Source: Bacteroidales bacterium
Lineage (GTDB): Bacteria > Bacteroidota > Bacteroidia > Bacteroidales > ML635J-15
Assembly: GCA_028696755.1 (NCBI GenBank)
Contig: JAQVGK010000122.1
Coordinates: 1-8,628 of the forward strand
Length of the DNA: 8,628 nucleotides
Reading direction: 5' to 3'
The notes below the pieces were generated by a model. The model did no database searches and had not been told where the DNA came from. It saw nothing but the letters and a program-made list of their open reading frames with translations. The position numbers and the translations under genes are program-made. Positions 1-6,611 of the stretch are shown one piece after another; position 1 is the first letter of the stretch, and the number at the start of each line of letters is the position of its first letter.

Positions 1-1002
1 TTTAATTCGAGGATAAATGCTCGCTTTATCTGAAACTAAAAGCACTCTTATGATTGTTTCGTAAATCGGTCCGTCTAATTTGCCTTTGATAAATTTGGCA
101 TTTTCTTTGTCATAATTAGTCGGCTTATCTAAATTTACCGCAGATTTTAATTCCGGATTTTGAATTCCTGTTAAAAACTCAGAAATAAAATATAGCGGGA
201 TCATAATCGTTCGCACAATAAATTCGATAACATGTAAAAACCAATCGGCAAACTTTTGCAATTTGGTTTTATGAAAATATGAGTTGAGATTAATTTGTCT
301 TTTAATAGAATAGATTTCTTTTCTGGTAAATAGTCTGTCGATTTTATTTATCGGCCTTATAATAATCTGCATAGCGGTAATTTCATCTTGCTTCAGTTTT
401 GTCATATTACCGGTTATATACGCCAATGGGTCGTGTTTGGTTAAATCTGCCTGTTCGTTAATAGGGAGAGTAAAATGCTCTGCTAATTTAAATTCCAATA
501 TTTTAAAACTTTTTTTATTAACCAAATCATTTTGTATATAATCTTTGATTTTCTTTAATTTGATTCCACTTGCGTATGATCGCAAACTCTTTTCAACCGA
601 ATCTGAAATTGCCTTTGGAACTCTTAAAACATATCTGATTCCGCAGTCTTTAGCCGATACGATTTCAAAGCTTGAAGAATGCTGACGAACAAATAGTTTA
701 TCTAACCAGCTATTTTGTTTTAGTAGATCAGATATGAGAGTAAATAATTGAGCAGTCGATACAGAAGCAATCTCGGTATGTTTCGGAGGAGTAATTTCAA
801 AAAAGACAAACGTCTCGCGTTTGTCATGTATGATTCTAATCAGGCCAAAAATAATTTTTATTGTCAGATATAAGGCAAATAAACAAATTGCCGATATTAG
901 TAAATAAATCAGCAAATTTCTAATGGAGATACTGTGGTAAAGATTTACAAAGAAGGTCGGCAGATTCAACGAGTTTAAATTGATTTTTGCAATACTTTGC
1001 AT
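1..1002 (-). CDS. N-terminal part of a VirD4/TraG-like T4SS coupling ATPase (partial, runs off left edge)
   Basis: This frame is open for 334 codons from an ATG at 1002 to the window edge. A hydrophobic segment at about residues 28-55 is a probable membrane anchor, and a second hydrophobic or amphipathic stretch lies at about 252-280. The block around residues 66-90 (FFEITPPKHTE, then TAQLF), the motif SFEIVSAK at 111-118 followed by GIRYVLRV, and HDPLAYITG near 190-198 resemble the N-terminal domain of CPR proteins annotated as type IV secretory conjugative DNA transfer (TraG/VirD4-like) proteins. In those proteins a P-loop ATPase follows, which here would lie outside the window, so catalytic function is not seen. 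A strong Shine-Dalgarno, AAGGAGGG (complement of 1021-1028), lies upstream, with an in-frame stop at 1030-1032. A TTG at 1008 is an alternative start with better spacing (12 instead of 18 nt). It is divergent from the T4SS operon. Family assignment rests on remembered motifs, not a search. Confidence 0.68.
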   Translation of the reverse strand, partial: MQSIAKINLNSLNLPTFFVNLYHSISIRNLLIYLLISAICLFALYLTIKIIFGLIRIIHDKRETFVFFEITPPKHTEIASVSTAQLFTLISDLLKQNSWLDKLFVRQHSSSFEIVSAKDCGIRYVLRVPKAISDSVEKSLRSYASGIKLKKIKDYIQNDLVNKKSFKILEFKLAEHFTLPINEQADLTKHDPLAYITGNMTKLKQDEITAMQIIIRPINKIDRLFTRKEIYSIKRQINLNSYFHKTKLQKFADWFLHVIEFIVRTIMIPLYFISEFLTGIQNPELKSAVNLDKPTNYDKENAKFIKGKLDGPIYETIIRVLLVSDKASIYPRIK

Positions 1003-1135
1003 AAACAACCGCCAAAATAACCCTCCTTGTTATATATCTAAGAATTAACACAAAATTATTTTTTTGTAAAATACAATCATTTACTGCGAAAGTATCATGT
1101 ATATTTTAAAATTACAAACCCCTAACCTATAAAAT

Positions 1136-1165
1136 TTGACAAGAATATTATTGTTGTGCTAAAAA
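1136..1165 (+). promoter_or_regulatory. Promoter of the T4SS operon
   Basis: A perfect -35 box TTGACA (1136-1141) is followed after 18 bp by TAAAAA (1160-1165), preceded by TGC, which makes an extended -10. Transcription would start near 1172, leaving a leader of about 54 nt before the pilin ATG. No convincing promoter could be assigned to the divergent minus-strand gene in the same 223-bp spacer. Confidence 0.65.
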
Positions 1166-1204
1166 GAAAATGAAAACATTTTAATAGTTTATCAACCTAA
1201 CAAT

Positions 1205-1219
1205 AGGAGGGAGAAAGGA
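1205..1219 (+). promoter_or_regulatory. Double Shine-Dalgarno before the pilin gene
   Basis: AGGAGGG (1205-1211) and AAAGGA (1214-1219) both lie before the pilin ATG at 1226. The second has normal 6-nt spacing to this start. The first is better placed for an out-of-frame ATG at 1219, which opens a 31-codon frame ending inside the pilin gene. The pilin start at 1226 is preferred because it gives a clean signal peptide and the recognised family. Confidence 0.6.
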
Positions 1220-1225
1220 TGGCAT

Positions 1226-1564
1226 ATGCGTCGTTTTCGTATCCTCCTGAATGTTGTAGGAGGTGTGTTTCTAGTATTAGTTTTGTCAATTGCACCGGCT
1301 TTAGCCGCTGGTCCTGATATCTCTCAAATTGAAAATTTTGGGAAAAATGTAATCCAGGTATTGGTAACGTTAGCCGGGCTCCTTGCAGCCGGTTTTTTTG
1401 TAATGGGAGGTATAAACTACATCACAAGTTCAGGAAATCCTGAACATTTGGAAAAGGCAAAAAAGACGATTATTTATTCGGGAATTGGCTTAGCTGTTGC
1501 AATCGCTGCATTTGTTTTAACTAATGTAGTTTCGCAGTTGGCTAATACGGCATTTGGGGGTTAA
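1226..1564 (+). CDS. VirB2/TrbC-like T4SS pilin
   Basis: This 112-residue protein has the build of a T4SS major pilin. It has a positively charged N-terminus (MRRFR), a hydrophobic signal core at about residues 8-22 and a likely signal-peptidase site after APALAA (residues 23-28). Two transmembrane helices follow, at about 41-63 and 82-106, separated by a short loop, YITSSGNPEHLEKAKKTI (residues 65-82). This loop is typical of the pilin-like family in CPR and Gram-positive T4SS loci. The mature protein of about 84 residues would insert in the cytoplasmic membrane and either assemble into a pilus or stay as a membrane channel component. It is the first gene of the operon and ends 2 bp before the next gene, whose N-terminus repeats the same loop motif. 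Recognition is at family level; whether it polymerises cannot be judged from sequence. Confidence 0.85.
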   Translation: MRRFRILLNVVGGVFLVLVLSIAPALAAGPDISQIENFGKNVIQVLVTLAGLLAAGFFVMGGINYITSSGNPEHLEKAKKTIIYSGIGLAVAIAAFVLTNVVSQLANTAFGG

Positions 1565-1566
1565 TC

Positions 1567-2838
1567 ATGTTAAAAAAACTACTTCACAAACTGTTGTTTG
1601 CTGGAATAGTTGTTTTTACCCCCACTGTCTGTTTTGCTCTGTCAAATGATGATGTTGCCCACTATACCAGCGATACACTAACTGTTTTAATAGTGTTGGC
1701 TTCTTTAGCTTGCGTATTCTTTCTGATCCGCGGGGCTTATTTATATATAACTTCAAGCGGAAATCCTGCCACTCTTTATGAAGCTAAAAAGACAATCAAG
1801 GGAGCGATTATCGGTTTTGTGATCGTATTGGCAGCTAGTATGCTGTCATCGCTTCTGACCAATGCAATGACTCAACCAAACTCTAGCGGCATCGAAGCCG
1901 CTATTAATTTATCCCCGATTGAGCCCCAACAAAATGACGGGTCACTTACACAAGTATTGTTAGACGCAATATCGGGGTTTCTAAAAAATATTATTCAATC
2001 TGCGACCCAACCGATTGTCGACGGGGTTACTTGGTTTTTAACAACAACTCCGTCACTTGCCAGTAATTCGGTTATATTTAATTTTTGGCTTGTAATAGTC
2101 GGAATTACCGATTCGTTATTTGCCTTAGTTATTGCTCTATTGGGATTTAAAGTTATGAGTACTTCAACTTTTGGATTTGAAGAGCTGACTTTAAAAGAAA
2201 TACTTCCCAAGATAGCCATTGCTTTTGTAATTGCCAATACCTCAATTTTTTTAATTGACCGGGTTGTTCAGTTATGCCAAGTAATGGTGAACGCAGTATT
2301 AAATGCCACGGGAGGAATTGGCGAAGCATGGATATTAAATGCGTTTGATCCGGCGACAATGTTAAGTGGTTCTACATCGATAGTCACTCTTATTTTTATG
2401 ATTATCTTTGTGGTTCTTTCGGTTGTTTTGCTTTTGTTTTATATTAGCCGACTTATGATTTTGGCTTTCGGTGCCGTTGTTTCTCCGCTTGTTAGTTTAT
2501 TATGGCTTGTTCCTAGAATGACTGATTTTGCCGAAAACTGTCTTAATGTCTATTTAGTGAATATTTTTATACTATTCGTGCACGTGGTAATAATCCAATT
2601 GGCTTCTGCTTTCTTTACAATTCCGAATCAGTCAGGAAATGCCAACCCGATAATATCAGTTCTGATCGGTGTTGCAATGCTTTCTATTATGCTTAAAAGT
2701 ACTGCAACCGGAGTTCAACTTGCAATTTCAAATCAAGCAACAGGTTCTGCTAAAAAGGTTGTTACACAGCTAATTAATGTTGTGGGATCAGGTTCCTCTG
2801 GTTCTTCTTCTAGTAGTTCTTCCGGGAGGTCAGCATGA
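1567..2838 (+). CDS. VirB6/TrbL-like channel protein with an N-terminal pilin-like domain
   Basis: This 423-residue polytopic membrane protein begins with a signal peptide (cleavage probably after VCFA, residue 24). Residues about 30-100 are a pilin-like unit with two membrane helices around the loop YITSSGNPATLYEAKKTI (60-77), which matches the loop of the upstream pilin almost position for position. After a polar linker (about 102-125) come several long hydrophobic segments, roughly at 170-202, 214-233, 270-303, 304-317, 328-352 and 360-376, as in the VirB6/TrbL inner-membrane channel family. The C-terminus is a low-complexity Ser/Gly tail (about 407-421). The start has only a weak purine signal (GGGGG) and lies 2 bp after the pilin stop, so translation is probably coupled. 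Its stop overlaps the next start in ATGA. Role as the membrane channel of the T4SS is inferred from topology and operon position. Confidence 0.8.
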   Translation: MLKKLLHKLLFAGIVVFTPTVCFALSNDDVAHYTSDTLTVLIVLASLACVFFLIRGAYLYITSSGNPATLYEAKKTIKGAIIGFVIVLAASMLSSLLTNAMTQPNSSGIEAAINLSPIEPQQNDGSLTQVLLDAISGFLKNIIQSATQPIVDGVTWFLTTTPSLASNSVIFNFWLVIVGITDSLFALVIALLGFKVMSTSTFGFEELTLKEILPKIAIAFVIANTSIFLIDRVVQLCQVMVNAVLNATGGIGEAWILNAFDPATMLSGSTSIVTLIFMIIFVVLSVVLLLFYISRLMILAFGAVVSPLVSLLWLVPRMTDFAENCLNVYLVNIFILFVHVVIIQLASAFFTIPNQSGNANPIISVLIGVAMLSIMLKSTATGVQLAISNQATGSAKKVVTQLINVVGSGSSGSSSSSSSGRSA

Positions 2839-3341
2839 AAACAACAGTAGTTCCTGCTCAAGTTACAACCGTTGAAGACAAGATTGCCGGAAATTTCACA
2901 TTTCCTCAAATAGTACTTTTTATAATCGCTCTTTTAGTGGGTACTGCAATATATATTCTTATTCCTCCAAAAACTAACTTCACTGTCGGAAAATTAATAC
3001 TAATCGTTATGCAACTAATGCTTTTTGGAGGTTTGGCAATAAGATACAAAGATAAGATAATTGCCGACTGGCTGATTATTATACTGCGATATAATTCACG
3101 ACCGAAAAGATATGTCTTCACCAAGAATGATACTGCTTTTCGAAAAAAACTTTCCAAGCTGAAAAAGAGTGTAAAGATAAAAAAGACCCAAAAGAAAATA
3201 GAAAACAAGGCAGAAGAAAAATTAAATTACCATTCACAAAATAAGGTAGATCAAATCCTAGTTAATCCAAAAGTATCAATATCATTTAAACCTTCCAGGA
3301 AAGGAGGTCTCGATGTTTCATTTGAATCGTCAAAACGCTAA
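2835..3341 (+). CDS. prgI: PrgI family (VirB3-like) T4SS membrane protein
   Basis: This 168-residue protein fits the PrgI family. A short N-terminal strand (VPAQVTTVEDKIAGNFTFPQ) precedes two membrane helices at about residues 26-45 and 50-67, then a cytoplasmic segment, DWLIIILRYNSRPKRYVF, at about 78-95. In Gram-positive and CPR T4SS loci PrgI sits directly before VirB4 and is the counterpart of VirB3, which recruits VirB4 to the membrane. The tail from about 100 to 135 is strongly basic and probably helical (KKLSKLKKSVKIKKTQKK), and the protein is longer than a minimal PrgI. The ATG at 2835 overlaps the upstream stop by 4 bp and has a GGGAGGT Shine-Dalgarno. Its last 29 bp overlap the next gene. 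Confidence 0.85.
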   Translation: MKTTVVPAQVTTVEDKIAGNFTFPQIVLFIIALLVGTAIYILIPPKTNFTVGKLILIVMQLMLFGGLAIRYKDKIIADWLIIILRYNSRPKRYVFTKNDTAFRKKLSKLKKSVKIKKTQKKIENKAEEKLNYHSQNKVDQILVNPKVSISFKPSRKGGLDVSFESSKR

Positions 3342-3930
3342 CGGCTCGGCAAGAACTCAAATCGGCATCAAGGAAGTTAAAGACGGGATTATCGTGCTCC
3401 CAGGGAATCGTTATCGTTCGGTACTTGCCACTTCATCTCTTAACTTTGAACTGCAAAGTGAAGCCGAACAGGATGTAATTATAGATACCTTCCAGTCATT
3501 TTTAAATAGTTTAACCAGACCACTTCAAATATTAGTTAGAATAAGAGAGTTAGATATCGATAAATACTTAGAAGATTTACATTCCTCAAGGGCTGGTGAA
3601 ACTAAAAAGATATATAAAAAACAGCTGGAGAATTATAGTAACTTTATTAGAAAGTTAGTTTCGGGAAATAAAATCTTAACCAGAAAATTTTATTTGGTCG
3701 TTCCCTATGAAAATAAAAATGCAACAGATTTTTATATTGCAAAAGAACAGCTTTTGCTTGAGCAGGAAATTATAATTAAAAACTTAGAAAAGTTTGGAAT
3801 GACAGCCAAACCATTAAATAGCTTGGAAATTCTTGATTTATTCTATAGTTTTTATTGCCCGGAAAAAGCAAAGCTTCAACCTCTTGCACAAGAAATAGTA
3901 AGGCAAACAAATGATCAATCAATTATTTAA
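3313..3930 (+). CDS. Separate VirB4 N-terminal (TraC-like) domain protein
   Basis: This 205-residue soluble protein lies between PrgI and the VirB4 ATPase. It opens with a beta-rich stretch (GIKEVKDGIIVLPGNRYRSVLATSSLNFELQSEAEQ, residues about 18-53), a segment typical of the VirB4/TraC N-terminal domain, and continues with helices and RKFYLVVPY (about 124-132), also a VirB4 N-domain feature. It lacks a P-loop. Its absence from the next protein, which starts directly with the later part of VirB4, suggests that one ancestral VirB4 is here encoded as two chains, an arrangement known in CPR T4SS loci. A strong AAGGAGG (3301-3307) sits 5 bp before the ATG although this lies within the upstream gene. 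The end overlaps the ATPase gene by 20 bp in another frame, which would favour production of both chains together. Confidence 0.72.
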   Translation: MFHLNRQNANGSARTQIGIKEVKDGIIVLPGNRYRSVLATSSLNFELQSEAEQDVIIDTFQSFLNSLTRPLQILVRIRELDIDKYLEDLHSSRAGETKKIYKKQLENYSNFIRKLVSGNKILTRKFYLVVPYENKNATDFYIAKEQLLLEQEIIIKNLEKFGMTAKPLNSLEILDLFYSFYCPEKAKLQPLAQEIVRQTNDQSII

Positions 3931-5713
3931 AATTAAACGAAAAACAAAACCGAAAAAGAAAGAGTTTAACGAAAAACTAAAAGAGTTATCTTTTCATTAC
4001 GGTCAGCAAGACCAATTAGATTTTATTACTTATTCGGGTATGGAAGAACGACCCGACCATTTAGTTATAGACGGAAGACATGTTAAAACACTTTTCATAT
4101 CCGGTTATCCCTATACTGCATCAAGTGGGTGGTTAAATAATTTAATCAATTTCAATCATAATGCCGACATTTCATATCACATTGAACCGATTGATGCCAG
4201 CTTTGCTCTGCCAAAGCTAAATCGAAAAATAACAGAACTTACCTCAACTAAAAGATCGATGGAGCGATCGGGAAAAATTATTGATGCTGAAATACTAGAT
4301 CCATTGGAATCAGCAACAAAACTGCGTGATAAAATTCAACGTGGTCAAGAGAATTTATTTCAAATCTCAATTTATATCACACTCTCTGCATATTCACTTT
4401 CTGAGCTTGATAGAAAAGTAAAACTCTTAGAAACTGTTTTGGCAACCAGATTATTTTATACAAAAACTGCAGTTTTTCAACAGATCGAGGGTTTGCAATC
4501 CGTTCTACCTAGAGGTGATAATTTATTGGCACAAAAAAGAAACCTAGATAGTTCTTCCGCTGCACTGTCATTTCCTTTTGTTTCGTCCGAACTTGTTCAG
4601 GAATCAGGTATTTTATATGGAATTAATCGCTCCAATAGTTCTTTGGTAATTCTCGATAGATTTAAACTTCCTAATGCCAATAGTATTCTATTCGCTCAAT
4701 CAGGAGCCGGGAAAAGTTATACTGCAAAAGTTGAGATATTAAGACACTTAACGCAAGGAACAAAGGTAATAGTAATCGATCCTGAAAGAGAATACCGACA
4801 GCTTGCGGATTCAGTTAAAGGCACGTATATAAAATTATCAAACAATTCAAGAGAAAAAATAAATCCGTTTGATCTTTCGGTAAATGTGTTTACAAAAAGA
4901 ATCAACTTTACCGATCATGTACAGTCATTAACCGAAATAATTTCTTTAATGGCAGATGGTTTATCTGCCGAGGAAAAATCAACGGTAGATAAAGCCATAC
5001 TTGAAACCTATAAAAAATCTGGCTGGTATCCAAGAAAAAATAAGCAAAATAAAAAGAAAAAATACCCGCTATTCTCAAACTTTTATAAGATATTAAAAAC
5101 ACTAAAACAAAATAAATTATGTAGGCGTTTAGAAAAATATGTCACAGGTTCTTTATCGGAAGTTTTCAATGAACAAACTAATATTAAATTAAATAACCGG
5201 CTTGTAGTTTTTGACACTAAAGATCTGCCCGAATCTCTTAGGCAGATAATGCATTTAGTTATTGCTCAATATGTTCAAAATCAAGTTAAAAGTGAACCAT
5301 GCAAAAGAATACTTGTCATAGATGAAGCATGGCTACTTTTGCAACATGAAGAAAGCGCAAGATTTATTTCAGGACTTGTAAGGCGTGCAAGAAAATACTA
5401 TCTTGGTGTTTCAATTATTTCACAACAGGCAAATGATTTTCTTGACAACGCTTATGGACGGGCTATTGCGTCGCAAAGCGCTTTAAGAATATTAATGAGG
5501 CAAGATACTACAACTATAAAGGGTGTAGCTTCAGAATTTCATTTAAGCGAATATGAGCAAAGATTTCTTCTAACATGTGAACGTGGAGAAGCTTTGATTA
5601 TCGCCGATCAGCACCATGTTGCTGTTAAAATTACCGCTTCGGAAGATGAACATCCGTTAATAACTACTGACCCGGCAGAAATTTATAATAAAAATGAGTC
5701 CTCAAACAGTTAA
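3911..5713 (+). CDS. virB4: VirB4-like T4SS ATPase
   Basis: This 600-residue protein is the conserved energising ATPase of the T4SS. Residues about 20-230 are the middle domain that docks the enzyme at the channel. The P-loop ATPase follows, with Walker A QSGAGKS (263-269, catalytic K268) and Walker B ILVIDEAWLL, whose acidic pair is D471-E472. The motif VIDPEREYRQL near 290-300 and the late block SIISQQANDFL then LRILMRQD are typical of VirB4/TraC. All key residues are present, so it should be active. A lysine-rich insert (about 376-385, KNKQNKKKKY) lies between the Walker motifs. The N-terminal domain of usual VirB4 proteins is supplied by the preceding gene. The start overlaps that gene by 20 bp and has only a weak Shine-Dalgarno, so initiation probably depends on coupling. 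Confidence 0.92.
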   Translation: MINQLFKIKRKTKPKKKEFNEKLKELSFHYGQQDQLDFITYSGMEERPDHLVIDGRHVKTLFISGYPYTASSGWLNNLINFNHNADISYHIEPIDASFALPKLNRKITELTSTKRSMERSGKIIDAEILDPLESATKLRDKIQRGQENLFQISIYITLSAYSLSELDRKVKLLETVLATRLFYTKTAVFQQIEGLQSVLPRGDNLLAQKRNLDSSSAALSFPFVSSELVQESGILYGINRSNSSLVILDRFKLPNANSILFAQSGAGKSYTAKVEILRHLTQGTKVIVIDPEREYRQLADSVKGTYIKLSNNSREKINPFDLSVNVFTKRINFTDHVQSLTEIISLMADGLSAEEKSTVDKAILETYKKSGWYPRKNKQNKKKKYPLFSNFYKILKTLKQNKLCRRLEKYVTGSLSEVFNEQTNIKLNNRLVVFDTKDLPESLRQIMHLVIAQYVQNQVKSEPCKRILVIDEAWLLLQHEESARFISGLVRRARKYYLGVSIISQQANDFLDNAYGRAIASQSALRILMRQDTTTIKGVASEFHLSEYEQRFLLTCERGEALIIADQHHVAVKITASEDEHPLITTDPAEIYNKNESSNS

Positions 5714-6320
5714 AATTATTGTTGCCGTATTTTCAATGCGACATGAATTAAAATATATTTTTTGGACAATTATTGTAATTTGTCTTCTTCCTGTCTTTGC
5801 TGTGATCATTTTAACTCAAAATGGAATAGATCTGGTTTCCGATGTTCTTGTTACTGGGAATACTCAAACCTCACAAGTTGAAATACGTGATCCAGCCACA
5901 GGTGAGATTGTAGATCATGTTGACCAAACGTCAATGTGGCCAGTATCTGGGCCTGTAAGTTTAGAATTTGGAGTACCGCATTTACCAATACAATTATTTC
6001 ATACAGGTATAGATATTGCTACTACTGATCATCAAGTTGGAGACCCGGTAGGCGCATTTATGGCTGGTACAGTAACTTATGCGGGCGAAACTTCATATGG
6101 TTATGGTAAACACGTTATTGTTAACCATGGGCACCATGTAAGCTCACTATACGGGCATTTTGACAGTATTATAGTACAAGAAGGTCAAGAAGTTGAAGTC
6201 GGTACTGTTTTAGGACTAAGGGGTAATACCGGTTGGTCAACCGGACCGCATTTACATTTTGAAATCAGGGTATTTGGAATACCGGTAAATCCAAGAATTT
6301 TCTTAACTGGAAATCCGTAA
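5694..6320 (+). CDS. Membrane-anchored M23 (LytM) peptidoglycan hydrolase of the T4SS
   Basis: This 208-residue protein has one N-terminal membrane helix (about residues 21-41), a linker of about 50 residues and a C-terminal M23 endopeptidase domain (about 82-205). The zinc ligands of the family are visible: H103 and D107 in HTGID, and H188 in GPHLHFE (H186-x-H188), with H155 in YGHF as the other conserved active-site histidine. It should therefore be a catalytically competent zinc endopeptidase cutting peptide cross-links in peptidoglycan outside the cytoplasmic membrane. Placed last in the T4SS operon and overlapping the VirB4 gene by 20 bp, it probably makes local room in the wall for the channel, the role VirB1 transglycosylases play elsewhere. 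An ATG at 5736 (Met15) is an alternative start that also keeps the membrane helix; neither start has a strong Shine-Dalgarno. Confidence 0.88.
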   Translation: MSPQTVKIIVAVFSMRHELKYIFWTIIVICLLPVFAVIILTQNGIDLVSDVLVTGNTQTSQVEIRDPATGEIVDHVDQTSMWPVSGPVSLEFGVPHLPIQLFHTGIDIATTDHQVGDPVGAFMAGTVTYAGETSYGYGKHVIVNHGHHVSSLYGHFDSIIVQEGQEVEVGTVLGLRGNTGWSTGPHLHFEIRVFGIPVNPRIFLTGNP

Positions 6321-6341
6321 TTTAATCATATATTTATCCTC

Positions 6342-6370
6342 TTGACACTATCACTATGTGGATATATACT
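6342..6370 (+). promoter_or_regulatory. Promoter of the small-protein/recombinase unit
   Basis: The -35 box TTGACA (6342-6347) and -10 box TATACT (6365-6370) are separated by exactly 17 bp, close to the sigma-70 consensus. Transcription would begin near 6377. The spacer carries a tandem CACTATCACTAT (6346-6357). No hairpin terminator was seen between the peptidase stop and this promoter, so readthrough from the T4SS operon is also possible. AAGGAGGG (6391-6398) precedes the ATG at 6402. Confidence 0.8.
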
Positions 6371-6372
6371 AT

Positions 6373-6388
6373 AACTATAGGGATAGTT
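6373..6388 (+). promoter_or_regulatory. Palindromic operator candidate at the recombinase-unit start site
   Basis: AACTAT-AGGG-ATAGTT is a perfect 6-bp inverted repeat with a 4-bp centre, covering the predicted transcription start. An imperfect related palindrome (TATCAC and GTGGATA around TAT, 6350-6364) lies between the -35 and -10 boxes. Two dyads sharing the ACTAT core over one promoter look like a repressor-binding array. A weak 5' hairpin is the alternative. The regulator is not identified. Confidence 0.45.
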
Positions 6389-6401
6389 AAAAGGAGGGTA
6401 T

Positions 6402-6611
6402 ATGGATCTCAATACACAATTAAAAAACACTCAAACAGATAACTATTTTAATATAGCCGGTAATGTTGCTGATGAAATTATATCGATAGAAGAATGTAAG
6501 CAGTTTACTGAAAAATTTGATCTTGATAAAAAACATATTGGTTTAATAAGAAATTACATGATAGGAATAATTGATAAAACAATTAATTCATATTTGGATA
6601 ATTTCAAATGA
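6402..6611 (+). CDS. Small protein of unknown function, coupled to the recombinase
   Basis: This 69-residue protein is not recognised. It is acidic to neutral, mostly predicted helical, lacks a signal peptide, membrane helix or cysteine pair, and has a polar N-terminus (about 1-15) followed by an Asp/Glu-Ile rich middle and a Lys-containing C-terminal helix. It is likely real. It has its own strong promoter, a good Shine-Dalgarno at 6391-6398, and its TGA stop overlaps the recombinase ATG in ATGA (6608-6611), so the two are co-translated. A role in controlling recombination, for example as an accessory or directionality factor, is a guess from position only; no DNA-binding motif is evident by eye. 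Confidence 0.75.
   Translation: MDLNTQLKNTQTDNYFNIAGNVADEIISIEECKQFTEKFDLDKKHIGLIRNYMIGIIDKTINSYLDNFK

Noticed and set aside
1021..1100. Promoter for the divergent minus-strand gene
   Set aside because: TTTACA (complement of 1065-1070) has no acceptable -10 box at the right distance, and the TATA-like stretch at 1032-1037 is too close to the Shine-Dalgarno.
1995..2359. Two minus-strand frames inside the VirB6-like gene
   Set aside because: They are shadows of a well-supported membrane protein gene, with no Shine-Dalgarno or recognisable product.
2906..5102. Minus-strand frames opposite PrgI and VirB4
   Set aside because: They mirror the codon pattern of the plus-strand genes and show no family features.
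1..6400. Second attachment site (copy of the tmRNA 3' end)
   Set aside because: No copy of the GGTGGAGCCAAGG segment was seen by eye on either strand left of 8127; the partner site is probably beyond the left edge.
6402..6611. Small protein as an antitoxin of a toxin-antitoxin pair
   Set aside because: Its partner is a complete serine recombinase, not a toxin, and no antitoxin motif is visible.
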